Numbered from the stretch's first letter, positions 37,494 to 48,499 are shown. The stretch is 64,000 bases of DNA from Drosophila miranda (GCF_003369915.1 NC_046674.1:17279501-17343500), one strand, 5' to 3'. Notes: generated by a model not told the origin, from the letters alone. Program-made: numbers and translations.

Positions 37494-38410
37494 GATGGAT
37501 TTGAAGAGGTATAGACTTTGAAAAAGAAATTTCAAGCGGAGTAAAAGTAAAAGCAAAGCCTTCACTTTATACAAGTTTAAACTGAATTTTGTATAGTTTA
37601 TACTTCAATTTATACCAGTTTATACCTAAATTTTGGTCTAATTTATGTCGATATTAAGTGCGAGCTAGTTATCATGACTTTTCTATACCAGAGCCAAGTA
37701 AAATCATAAACTTAGGTATAATTTATGCCTCTCTCTTAGAGTAAAAGATGGATTTGAAGAGGTATAGACTTTTGAAATTATATTTTAAGCAGAGTAACTT
37801 AAGCCTTAATTTTATATAAGTTTTAAATGAATTTTATATAGTTTATACCTATTTTTATACCAGTTTATACCTAAATTTTGGTCTAATTTATGTCGAAATT
37901 AAGTGCGAGTTAGTTTTGATGACTATTATAAACCAGAGCCAAGTATAATGCTAAATTTAAGTATAATTTATGCCTAAAAATACTATTTTATACCAAAACA
38001 TGGCACAGCTTTTGCGAAAATTAGGAACAAATTACAAAAAATAAAGGTATAAATTATGCCTAAATCAGGTAGAAGCTAGAAAAGATCTACGGTTATGTTG
38101 AACTAACAATGTATAGATTTAATGATCAGAATAGGTATAATTTATGCCTTTTGAAAAAAATTAAACAAGATTATTAACGTGACTATTTGATACCAAAAAG
38201 TTGCACAGCTTTTGCGAAAATGAGGAATAAATTTTACAAAAATAAGGTATAAATTATGCCTAAATCAGGTATAAGTTAGAAAAGATCTAAGGTTATTTCC
38301 AACTAACAAAGTGTAGATTTAATGCCCAAATTAGGTATAATTTTTGCTTAAATTACAAAAATTGGAATATTATTTATAACATATTAAAGTATTTGTACAC
38401 CTCTCTTAGC
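37494..38410. repeat. GGTATAA-type repeat block with two tandem duplications
   Basis: The segment starting GATGGATTTGAAGAGGTATAGAC occurs at 37494 and again at about 37747 (period about 253). The segment with GCACAGCTTTTGCGAAAAT occurs near 37997 and again near 38202 (period about 200). Both contain the TTTATACCTAAATTT and GGTATAAATTATGCC motifs shared with the other blocks of this locus. The copies are diverged, so the duplications are not recent. Confidence 0.75.
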
Positions 38411-39078
38411 CACATTCAAAATTACGGCATAAGCCGCTTAAAATAATGCCTCTGCCAACAGTTTCAACGCTTTCGTGCCGCACAGTCTGCCAATGTTTCG
38501 CCTACAACAATTCGGAATTCTGAATCGGAAATAAAACATCCATTTAGTTGCCCAATTAATTAACAAGTCTATCAACCATGATGTTGACTCTTTAGTGAAT
38601 AAATTAACAAGTCGCCCGGCACAATGTTAACCAACCGATAAATGGTCAATAAAACCCAAATGAGACTCTCATTTTCGGTGGATTCATTGAACTTTCGGCG
38701 AGAGCCCGTTTTAGGACCACTCTAAAAATTGAAAACCAATGAAGCGGCGCTGGCGTCATTTTTCCATGAAAAAAAAACCAAATACTTTGGAAATACATGA
38801 GCAGGCTCCCACACGAAACGGTGCGGGGGATGTGCACTTTCTTAATTATACAAAGTAAACCTTTCAACTGTTTAATAAAGCTGGCAGGTGATTCTACCTG
38901 AAAAATAACTCATACGCATCCCAGCCACCCACCCGGAGACTGGAGACTGAAAAACTCTTCGCGGCATGAGCCAGAAAGTTGAGATTACTTTTGTTTGGCA
39001 TTTTTTAAGATGCATTTCCCCCACTGCTTTGAATATGGATGGTGTACGGTTTTTACTAGAGTTTTTTCTTTTTTGCAG

Positions 39079-39244
39079 CCTGCAGCAATGATGATAAGAA
39101 ATCCATAAAATGCATTCCACATCATAAATAATCCCAAGAGCAAAACGACAGCAACTAAGTTGAAGCTGACGTAGGGGATCAATTTTTTCTTGGGGAAGCA
39201 AGAGATTACAACAAAACTAAAGAAAAAGGAGAAAACATAGTGTC
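39079..39244 (+). promoter_or_regulatory. Lkr: Lkr 5' leader with two small upstream open reading frames
   Basis: A strong acceptor (long T-tract, TTGCAG ending at 39078) opens this stretch. It contains two upstream ORFs before the receptor start at 39245: 39088-39108 (ATGATG... seven codons including stop) and 39110-39127 (six codons including stop). Short upstream ORFs in a receptor mRNA leader usually lower translation. Whether this stretch lies in the mature leader depends on the acceptor being used. Confidence 0.4.
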
Positions 39245-42200
39245 ATGGCCATGGAACTAATAGAGCAAGAGCCACGACTGGACTTCTTGCCGGGGGCCGA
39301 GGAGGAGGCGGAGTTCGGTAAGTAACTAACAAAATCGCAACATTAATCCCTCTGGGCCCTTCACATGACGTGTCTCATTAATCAAAAGCATTGCCAGGTT
39401 TAAGGTACTGTTTTGACAGGACGCCCCGTTGGCGAATAGTTCTTTGATCTTGCATTATTCATGGACTGGGGGGGGGGGGGGGGGGGGGGGGGGGGCGGGC
39501 GATTACATCAAATGAATTACAGATGAGTGACAGGTGACTAAAGGAAAGCAGCCGAAAAGCACTCTTTTATCATCCGGCTACGTCCCAGATGGATATACGA
39601 GTAATATTGTACTGCAAATTTAATTTCCTCGAGTGTAAACCAAGTGGTTGACTCCGCTGACTGACAGATGACAGATGATACTTTTATTAATCCTCCCTGG
39701 GACTGTCTGCGACTGTCTGGGACATGCCAAGCGATTAGGCGACAGGGCAGCTTCCTTGCAACTATTTTCATCTTCCTTTTCCACCAATTTTGTTGTTGTT
39801 TTTTTCTGTTTTGCAGAACGCCTGTATGCCGCACCCGCCGAGATTGTGGCACTGCTGTCCATCTTCTATGGCGGCATCAGCATTGTGGCCGTCATCGGGA
39901 ATACCCTGGTCATCTGGGTGGTGGCCACCACCAGGCAGATGCGTACCGTAACGAATATGTACATTGCGAATCTGGCCTTTGCCGATGTGATAATAGGACT
40001 CTTCTGCATACCATTTCAGGTGAGTTATGGGCCAGTGGCGCAATGGTTTATTGTTTAACTGCCAATTAGCTGGATTTCATTTTGGGGCCAAAAACGGGGC
40101 ATCCGTTTTCGAACTTGAATGAGGCGCGCTCTCGCAGGGGCATAACATAAATCAAACAAGCAAATGACATTAGCAGGCAGACAGACAGATACACGGTACA
40201 AGGACCCGCAGCAAGACCACAGGAATGGAATGGCACAATCGTGCATCAATTTAATTTCCGTTCATGTTTGGAATTAGAAAGAGCCTCTTCCGACTCCATG
40301 CCATCGTTCCACGACTCTCATTCTGCCCAACTATGCACGAGTACGGGCACGAGCCGGTATGATAATGAAATATTACCCAGTATTTGAAATTTTAATGCGA
40401 TTTTTCGGTTTACGTGTTAATGGGATTAGTATTCATCGAATTAAGTGCTAAAAGCCATATGGGGAAAACTTTTTTTGCCTAGCAATTGAAAGCAAATTAC
40501 AATTTCATGTGTAACGAGTGTTTGATATTGGGAGAAGGTCTGTTCTGTTTGGTCAGACAAGAGCTATTAGGTGGGAGTATTTATCCATCGATTGGGCTTG
40601 ATTTTGTTTGCATGGAATGTGCAATAACTTGACCGACGAAACGTTGGAGATACAGCAGCAGCTTGTGCACTGTTCGAGGGAAATAAAACTCATGCAAATA
40701 TGTACGAATTTCGTATGCAAAAAGTAATTGCAAATTGTATTTACGAACTCATGGAGAATTTTCACCATTTATTCAAATTTATTCAAAGCATGTTGTCAAG
40801 GCGATATTTTAAAGATAGTCCTGCCAAAGGAGACAAGGTTATGAAGTTATTAAATTATACCTCAATGGAAAGCACTACAGACGGATCTAGGTCGAATTTA
40901 GACCAGATTGTAGGTACCCCTAAGACACAACCTAAGTTCGCTTTTACCCAAAATTTAAGGCATAATTTTGACTATCAATTAGGTCTAATTTCGACTTAAA
41001 TAAGGTGCATAATACAAATTGTATTTGTTTTCTCTTTTTCACATAAGTTTTTATTCGAATTTAGACCAGAATTTAGGTATAATTTACACCAAAAATTACG
41101 CTTTTCGACAAAAGTTTTTGTTATAATTTATACCAAAACTTAGGTATAATTTGAACAGCAACATAGGCACAATTTATACGAAAAATTGAGCCTTTTGACA
41201 ACAAATTTATTTAAGTTTAGACCAGAGCTTGGGCGAAATATTAGGTATAACTTTTATCAAACTGGCGGTTTTCGGCAAAAGTTGTTTTGTAATTTAGACC
41301 AGAACTTCGGTAGAATTTATACCAAAAATTGTGCCTTTGGACAAGAAATTTTATATAATTTAGACCAGAACTTAGTATAATTTATACAAAAAATTGGGCC
41401 TTTTGACAAAAAAATTCATAAAATGTAGACCAGAATTTAGGTATAATTTATACGAAAAATTAAGGTATAACTTTTATCAAATTGGCTTTTTTCGGCAAAA
41501 GTTGTTTTATAATTTGGACCAGAACTTAGGTATAATTTATACCAAAAATTGGGCTTTTGGCAAAAAAATTAATATAATTTAGACCAGAATTAAGGATTAA
41601 TTTTTACGAAAAATGGCGCCTTTTGAAAACAAAATTTATTATAATTTAGACCATTGAATAGATATAATTTATACCAAACTGGTGCTTTTCGGCAAAGTTT
41701 TATTAAAATTTAGACCAAAATTCTGGTACAATTTATACAACATTTGATCACCAACAATTAGGTATAATTTAGACCTATCTATCTAGAGCTATTACCCAAT
41801 ATTTAGTATAATTTCGCGCAAAGTCAGGTATAATTTTAGGCATACATTTATGGTACAAAATCCATTCTTATGAGCCCCAAACTGTTTCTTTGAGCTCCCC
41901 GCTTGACATTTCAGCACATTTTATGCAATTAATTTCCATTAATCTGGCAGAGACAACAGAAACGCCGCCAGCACAAGTGCCATCGATAAGATGAGCGAAA
42001 CGATGGAAATTTTCTGGGGCACAGCGAGGACACAGCACAGCGCGTGTCTCAAATATCCGTATTAACCACAAAAAGCCCTGGCACCCACTCGCACAGATGG
42101 TGGTACACACGAATAAGAGCAGAAAACAGCAGAGATTTTGGCCAACTGTTGAGAGCGAGAGAGAGGGAGAGACCAACTGTTTGTTTGGGTCCAATGGCTC

Positions 42201-45200
42201 CATTAATGATGTTTGACCCTGAAACTGGGGGGGGGGGGGGGGGGGGGGGGGGATGGGATTTTCTGTCTGATTAAATCATGGCTTGAATCTTCTTTTTCCA
42301 TTACAGTTCCAGGCGGCTCTACTGCAGAGCTGGAACCTGCCCTGGTTCATGTGCAGCTTCTGTCCCTTCGTTCAGGCACTGAGCGTGAATGTCTCGGTTT
42401 TCACACTGACCGCAATTGCCATAGATCGACATCGGGCCATCATTAATCCACTTAGGTAAGTCTGTCTATAATATTTTTCTGGGGAGGAGAACGAGCCCTC
42501 ATTAAAGACGGCCTCTTGCGCTTGCAGGGCACGTCCCACGAAGTTCATATCGAAGTTCATAATTGCCGGAATTTGGATGCTGGCTGTGCTCTTTGCCGTG
42601 CCCTTTGCCATTGCCTTTCGTGTGGAGGAGTTGACCGAAAGGTTTCGTGGTAAGTGCCAGTCAATTTGCATAGGTTAAACGATCTTATGACTCAATCTCC
42701 ATTCACGTCACACACTCGGGTAGAAAACAATGAAACCTTCAATGTGACACGAAATTTTTGCATGAACAAGAATCTATCGGATGACCAGCTGCAGACATTT
42801 CGATATTCCCTGGTCTTTGTGCAGTATCTGGTTCCATTCTGTGTCATCAGCTTTGTTTACATCCAAATGGCAGTGAGATTGTGGGGCACGAGGGCCCCGG
42901 GCAATGCACAGGATTCACGGGACATAACACTGCTCAAAAACAAGAAGAAGGTAGGAGCACGGCATAGGATGCTGGAGCGTGACTCTAATTTCCTTTTCAA
43001 TCTGTATCCACTCACCCTCTCTCATTGCAGGTCATCAAAATGCTGATTATCGTTGTGATTATCTTTGGTTTGTGCTGGCTCCCGCTGCAGCTCTATAATA
43101 TTCTGTATGTGACGATTCCGGAAATCAACGACTACCATTTCATTAGCATCGTTTGGTTTTGCTGCGACTGGCTGGCAATGAGCAATAGCTGCTACAATCC
43201 CTTTATTTATGGCATCTACAATGTGAGTCCTGATTTGTGTGCGCTTCGTGTCCTGATTTGCATTTGTGTGTCCAGGCCCAGGGGCCGCTTGTTTAGGGCG
43301 GGTAAACGCCAGAGGGAATAGGCCATCAAATGCCACTAAAAGTTCAGTTTTCAGGCTTTGGCTTTAAGTGGGGTTAGCAATTGTCTGGGGTATACCAGGG
43401 TTAAACATTCTTCTACAATGGGAAACGGCATGAAATAAAGTAATCACCCCTTTTTGGGAGATTTTTCATTGATGGGGGAACAATTTAGACCAGGTTTTGG
43501 TTTAATTTATACCAGATTTAGGCCAAGCTTGTGTAAATATAATTAAGGCAAAATTTAGGTATAATTAAGAACAAATATTTGTAAATTTTTATCATTAAAA
43601 CTACAATAAATAAGACATTTAGGCATAATTAAGACAATATTTAGGTAAAAATTAAACAAGATTTAGTTCTAATTTAGGCCATATTTTGGCATATTTGTTA
43701 TTTTTTTTATTATTAGTTTTATTATTAACCTAACCTAACCTAAACTTTTTTAAAGTATATATTTAGGCATAATTAAAACAATATTTAAGTATAATTTAAA
43801 CAAAATTTATTTAGAATTAAGACCATTTTTGCTATAACTGAAATTTCATTTATTAGAGTAAAAATTATTTACAAACCTAAAAAAAAAAAAAAATAAGTCT
43901 TAAAACTTCTTTAGGTATTTTTAGAACAGTAATTATGTCTATTTTGACCACAATTAGGAATAAATTCACAGTAAATATTCTCGATCATTGCAAAAAAATT
44001 TCAAATTCGATTCTTTTCCACCCCAAAAGAGAGCTAATAAACCCTAAACTGTAACTTAACGAACGAATGGAACGATCTTCCCATCATTTGAATTCAATTC
44101 GTAATTAAATAACGAACGCTCTGCTGCAATTAAAGAGCTCCTCAAGCCCCGAACTTCCGTAATGAGAGTTTATCCCAATCAAATCCCGCATTCGAACTAA
44201 TTTCAAATTAAATTCCTTTTCAACTTAAAAATCGATTTCTCTTTGACATACGATTTTTGTTGTTGTTTTTTTTTTTTCGCCGATTTATTAGCATGCCAAT
44301 CAACTTTTCTAATTTCCTCTTACTTTTTTTTTTTGTCAATTTTTCTTTGCGTGGAATGACAAAAATAAATTTGGTGGGAAAACGAAAAATACTTTGTCAA
44401 AGTTAATTAAAGCCACATTCCACTGTAGCCCATAAACAAAACACCTACAGTCGTCTAAGCAGGAGAGGGAGACGAAGTCGGAACCGCAGACATTCACAAA
44501 TATCTTAGACCCTAGGAAAACCAGCAGCCGTAAAAGGGAAAATACGAATGGAAAAACCCTGGGGCTCTGTTTGCTTCGACACTTAAATTGTCTGTGAAAG
44601 ATAGATTGAGAGCTGGATCTACGAAAAGCTCGTAAACTTTCGCCCCCTCCTGATAACTTTTTTCAACAAATATTCTATTTTTACGGCCCCTCAAAAGGCA
44701 AATGGAGTGGATTGGAGTGGAGTGGAGTGCTTTCTTGGGCTCTTTTGGCTGTCATTCATTAGGCAATGAGGGTGCATGAGGCCCTGCTGATTTTGTGGTT
44801 TCTAATGAACTAAAACTTTGATTTAAATTGCAGGAGAAGTTCAAGCGGGAGTTCAACAAGCGATTCGCGGCCTGCTTCTGCAAGTTCCAGACTAGTCTCG
44901 ATGCCCACGAGAGAACCTTCTCGATGCACACGCGGGCCAGCTCCATCAGGTCCACCTATGCCAACTCCTCGATGCGCATTCGCAGTAACCTGTTTGGCGG
45001 CGTCGCCGGTCGTGGCGGCGGGGGCTTCAACAATGGCACCAAAATCGGTTTGCATTTACCACGAAATGGGGTTCAGAGCGGCAACAATGCCAGCCTGCTG
45101 TGCAGCCAGAACAACAACGGTGGAGGAGGGGGAGGTGGAGGTGCATTAGGAGGAGGACACTATCATCATCAGAGTGTGGTTACCTTTGCCGGTCCCTCGG

Positions 45201-45343
45201 TACACGGTGCTCCCGGGGCCAGTGTCGGCGCCATGCCGCCATGGCGACGTAACAACTTCAAGCCCCTGCATCCGAATGTCATCGAGTGCGAGGATGATAT
45301 GGCCCTCATGGAGCTGCCATCACACACGCCCCCCAGCGAGTAG
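39245..45343 (+). CDS. Lkr: Leucokinin receptor, class A GPCR (truncated by in-frame TAG)
   Basis: Coding exons 39245-39317, 39817-40019, 42307-42455, 42528-42649, 42724-42950, 43031-43222 and 44834-45343 join exactly to 491 codons plus stop, all with GT-AG introns. The product is a seven-helix neuropeptide receptor: TM1 with GNTLV, TM2 with NLAFADV, Cys at the TM3 start, a DRH variant of the DRY motif (IAIDRHRAI), NET/NVT glycosylation sites and a Cys in loop 2, KKVIKMLIIVV into TM6 with FGLCWLPLQ, and NPFIYGIYN at the end of TM7. The sequence, as I remember it, matches Drosophila Lkr closely. The receptor binds leucokinin peptides and couples to calcium signalling in renal stellate cells and neurons (family knowledge). 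ATG 39245 gives MAMELIEQE, which fits. The C-tail is Ser/Asn/Gly-rich with a poly-Gly stretch and ends PSE at a TAG (45341-45343). Open frame continues to 45499; see the next entry. Confidence 0.92.
39468..39495 (+). repeat. 28-nt poly-G run in Lkr intron 1
   Basis: An uninterrupted G homopolymer lies about 150 nt downstream of the exon-1 donor, on the transcribed-sense strand. Its length is probably imprecise in the assembly. A G-rich RNA here could form a quadruplex. Confidence 0.85.
40880..41860. repeat. Degenerate ~55-60 bp minisatellite in Lkr intron 2
   Basis: A unit of the form AATTTAGACCAGAA-TTAGGTATAATTTATACCAAAAATT-GGGCCTTTTGACAAAA recurs about a dozen times with substitutions and small indels. 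The core GGTATAATTTATACC is nearly palindromic. Related blocks lie at 35.0-35.8, 37.5-38.4 and 43.5-44.0 kb. Small open frames at 41186-41582 are translations of this repeat and are not genes. Confidence 0.85.
42227..42252 (+). repeat. 26-nt poly-G run in Lkr intron 2
   Basis: An uninterrupted G homopolymer ends 54 nt before the acceptor of exon 3 (exon start 42307), close to the expected branch-point region, on the sense strand. Confidence 0.85.
43470..43990. repeat. GGTATAA/TTTAGGC-type repeat block in Lkr intron 6
   Basis: Diverged copies of AATTTAGACCAGGTTTTGG, ATTTAGGCATAATTAAGACAA and AGGTATAATTAAGAACAAA follow one another. They belong to the same family as the block in intron 2. The block includes a short TTAACCTAACCTAACCTAAAC stretch near 43725-43745. 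Confidence 0.65.
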
Positions 45344-45499
45344 CTAAACGGCAATGTGGACGCACGGCCGGACGGCAGAACCAGCTGCATTTGCGAGCAG
45401 GTAATTGGAGGTCAAACGGAATGCGATGGCTCCTGCATACTCAGCGAGGTGTCCCGCGTCCACTTGCCACAGCAGAAGGCTCTATGGGATCAGCTCTAG
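45341..45499 (+). CDS. Lkr: Open, apparently conserved C-terminal extension of Lkr beyond the TAG
   Basis: After the TAG at 45341-45343 the same frame stays open for 51 codons to a second TAG at 45497-45499. The extension contains CICEQ, ECDGSCILSEVSRVHLP and a Trp near the end, which matches the C-terminus of D. melanogaster Lkr as I remember it. With the extension the protein would be 543 residues, close to the roughly 542 recalled for D. melanogaster. The stop is followed by CTA, a favourable readthrough context. A G-to-T change of a GAG codon, a sequencing error or true readthrough would all explain this. Confidence 0.6.
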
Positions 45500-46005
45500 G
45501 ATGGTTCGGTTGGTTTTATACTCTGGTAGGGATGATAAGGAAGATATTGGTATCTGTGATTTTTGTCTTAATGAAGTGTGATTGCGAATCCCCCGGATAA
45601 ATGATGGCTCCAAGCGGATTTGTATCGATTGTGAGATGAGTGCGGCCCCTGTACAGTATTATAATTATGGAAGAAAGAACTTTTCAAACTACAGATACAA
45701 TTAAATGTTCCTTAAAGCACTAAATATTGTATACCTACATACGAATGTAAAGATTGCTTGAAAAATCTTGTGTTTGAACCTTAAAGCTTTCACCAAATCA
45801 AATTTGAAACGAAATATGTACCAACTACAATCAAGAGCTCGCAAATGGTCCCCAAAAAAACAAAAAATACACCCGATTTTGTATACACATTTGCCAAAAT
45901 TCTATAACACAAAAAAAAAAACATTTTTTTTTTTTTTTTTTTGGGATACAATTTTTTTTTGCGAGCTCTGATAATCACCTAAAAACAATTAAGAGTAGCA
46001 TTTAA

Positions 46006-46011
46006 AATAAA
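46006..46011 (+). terminator. Lkr: Candidate poly(A) signal AATAAA of Lkr
   Basis: AATAAA lies about 660 nt after the first stop and 500 nt after the second. Another AATAAA follows near 46213. The T- and A-homopolymers at 45910-45960 are in the inferred 3' UTR. Confidence 0.35.
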
Positions 46012-46092
46012 TTATTGAAATCCGATTATATGTATCCCAATGTCTGTATATATGTGTGAGTGTACCATATTTTTCATTAAAACAAAACAAAC

Positions 46093-46134
46093 AAATCTAA
46101 TATACCCCAATACTCATTTTGAGTATCGGGTATA
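46093..46134 (-). repeat. 42-bp terminal fragment of the DINE-1-like element
   Basis: The sequence from AAATCTAATATACCCC to GAGTATCGGGTATA is identical to the terminus of the larger element ending at about 47367 and to the junction sequence found in each array unit. It may be an independent remnant or the other end of a larger composite insertion. Confidence 0.65.
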
Positions 46135-46269
46135 AAAACAAAAAAAAAACCCACAAAAAAGAAAGGCTAATTAATGTAATTATTCTCGTATTAAATAACC
46201 AAAATGAAAACCAATAAACATTTCAAGTCATTAAGCAAACCAAAGAGTAAAAAAAAAACGAGGGGGAAC

Positions 46270-47367
46270 GTTGTGAGTTGCTGCGGACACCGCAACTCTA
46301 CAGTTATACCCGATACTAAGTCAGTATGGCTCTCCTCCGGCAGACGCCGCTAATATTAAACGACACGACAAAGAGTGCGTGCGAGAGAGACAGAAAATCA
46401 GTCTGAGCGTGACGTCGGGCGCTGCGTAGCCAGTGCAAATTGATTTGTTCCCTTTGGCTATAAAAATGATCTGATCTGATCCAGATTCAGCAACCTGATA
46501 GATATGATCATTATCTATGATTCTTGGTTTTAGTTTTCTCGTATCTTCAAAATTGTGGATGCCACAGATTTTCGTCCTTTGGGAGGGTGGGGGGGGGGGG
46601 GGGGGGGGCGGAAGGGGGTGAGTCGAAATTTTGAGATATACGTTTTATAGTGAGATCTAACAGGAGTGCGGATACCAAATTTGGTTACTCTAGCGTTAAT
46701 AGTCTCTGAGATTTGTGAATATCCCCAGATTTTCGTCCTTTGCGGGGGCGGAAGGGGGTGTGGCGAAATTTTGAAACAAACTCGTCTCGGTCCGATATCT
46801 TAGGAGTGTGGATACCAATTTTGGTTGCTCTAGCTTTTATAGTCTCTGAGATCTAGGCGCTAATGTTTTACTCTAAGCAAAGCCGCCTATGCTACGTGTG
46901 TGTTAGAGAGAGACAGGGCGAGAAAAAATGAAATTGTTTTCTTGATGCTGGCTATAATAATAATACGATCTGGTTCAGATTTTGCACTCTAGAAGATATA
47001 GTCATCCTCTACGATTCTGCGTTTTTGGTTTTATCGTATCTTTAAAAATGTAGATGCCACAGATTTTCGTCCTTTGTGGGGTCGGAAGTGGGCAAGGCGA
47101 AGTTTTGAAATATTTTTGTAGCAGTGACATATCACAGAAGTCTGTATCCGAAACATCGTTGCTCTAGCTCTTATAGTCTTTGAGCACTAGGCGCTGAAGG
47201 GGACGGACAGACGGACGGACGGACAGGGCTCAATCGACTCGGCTATTGATGCTGATCAAGAATATATATACTTTATGGGGTCGGAAACGATTCCTTCTGG
47301 ACGTTAGACACATCCACTTTTACCACAAATCTAATATACCCCAATACTCATTTTGAGTATCGGGTAT
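46270..47367 (-). mobile_element. INE-1/DINE-1-like element, minus orientation, at the array edge
   Basis: Read on the minus strand it begins TATACCCGATACTCAAAATGAG, then GGAATCGTTTCCGACCCCATAAAGTATATATATTCTTGATCAGCATC, then AGCCGAGTCGATTGAGCCC and the CCGTC microsatellite (47205-47228). Three diverged internal subrepeats follow, each with 'ccacagattttcgtcctttg' and 'ggaagggggtg/ggaagtgggca' on the plus strand. One subrepeat holds a 20-nt poly-G at 46589-46608. The far end has a GTTGCGGTGTCCGCAGCAACTCAC palindrome-like stretch. The first ~90 nt (47278-47367) are part of the tandem unit that follows. Confidence 0.75.
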
Positions 47368-47846
47368 AAAAAAGAGTACGTTCAATCTGGAACTGGTTCT
47401 AGAAGCACGAGCACTTCTCGATAGTTAAGCGATAGCGAACAAATTGCGAATAAACTGCGAGCAAACGCTCGAAGGAATCTACAAATAATCCCGTGCCACT
47501 AGGTTAGGGGTTTCTAGGTTTTATTTCTTACTAAATTGACGAACAAACTAAGAGACCTAAGCTGTTCCCTCAAGCGCACGTTCCCTCCACGATACCGATA
47601 GATGTCGACAATCGATATGGAATGGAAATCCAAAGATTTGACATCTTTTGCATACAAATTAATGACTGATTTAATATCGAAAACCGGATGGAGTATAGAC
47701 AGGAAATAGGAAATAGTCCAATATTATAGCGAAGGCTGTGCAATACCAGAACTATACCATAACTATCCGTAACTGTCCGTAACTCTATCACTTCCAACAC
47801 CTGTTGGAACAGCGAAAACAGATTTGAGTTCTTATCCCCTCGAAAG

Positions 47847-48197
47847 TTATAGCCGTGGAACGGGAAATGGCGAAGCACTTGGGTTATTCTGCGCGTAGAT
47901 AGACTTACAGCTCTTACAGACCCTCTGGGGTGGCTTCATAGCTGCCTCCCGGCACTTCTGGTTGTTGTACACCGGTAGGCACGAAGGATCATGTATGTCG
48001 GGGATCATACCTGCCTGGCCCCATGCCGATTGGGTTGACAATTTGGAGCTGGCAGATGGCAGGTTATCCTCTTCTCGGCCCGTGATCGTTGGAGGACCCG
48101 CTTTGGGTGCCAGCCAGTCGGGTGCCGGCAGGACAACCCCAAAGTCTTCAGAGATTGCACATGCAAAAGATACACATGTATTCCGCAAGGGATTCAT
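47847..48197 (-). CDS. Conserved opposite-strand open frame in the array unit (uncertain)
   Basis: A 116-codon frame (MNPLRNTC... to ...PVPRL) has Pro-rich stretches and a Cys pattern ending RVCKSCKS. It recurs in copies 2-4 (50780-51130, 53710-54060, 56643-56993). In copies 5 and 6 a one-C loss (GGCCCATG) breaks it after about 60 codons (59757-59948, 62421-62612). No family is recognised. A plus-strand frame of similar length overlaps it entirely, and sequence identity among copies is too high to show selection. It could be part of a gene captured with the unit, or chance. Confidence 0.25.
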   Translation of the reverse strand: MNPLRNTCVSFACAISEDFGVVLPAPDWLAPKAGPPTITGREEDNLPSASSKLSTQSAWGQAGMIPDIHDPSCLPVYNNQKCREAAMKPPQRVCKSCKSIYAQNNPSASPFPVPRL

Positions 48198-48259
48198 TCC
48201 TTATCTTGAACGTGGAGCGAAGGATCTTCTACGCGCATGTTTCCTTGATAGACTACACA

Positions 48260-48300
48260 GTACCAGGTACGAGGTACGAGGTACCAGGTACCAGGATGTT
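48260..48300. repeat. Short GGTACNA minisatellite in each array unit
   Basis: ACCAGGTACGAGGTACGAGG followed by two more AGGTACC units makes five copies of a 7-bp motif about 170 nt upstream of the proposed start site. It is present in every copy at the same place. Confidence 0.75.
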
Positions 48301-48463
48301 CCATAAAGCGTGGTCAGCCCCGCCCAGGACTGGGTCCCAGAATCCTGCGAGGCCGAGGCCGAGTCCTACGCCTGCGGGGCATATACAATTGGTTTTAGTG
48401 CCAGTCTCTGATTGTAGCAAAGCCCACTCTGAACCTCTTTCAGTCTCGGGCTGTCTCTGTTTT

Positions 48464-48499
48464 CTCAGTCAGTTTTCATCGACTCGTTTGAGAAGTCGA
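48464..48499 (+). promoter_or_regulatory. Inr + DPE core promoter of the array gene (copy 1; repeated in each unit)
   Basis: CTCAGTC has its initiator A at 48467. AGTCGA lies exactly at +28 to +33 (48494-48499) and matches five of six DPE positions. There is no TATA box at -30. The ATG follows 80 nt downstream. The same arrangement is preserved in all other units, for example near 51400, 54330, 57263 and 60218. Confidence 0.5.
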
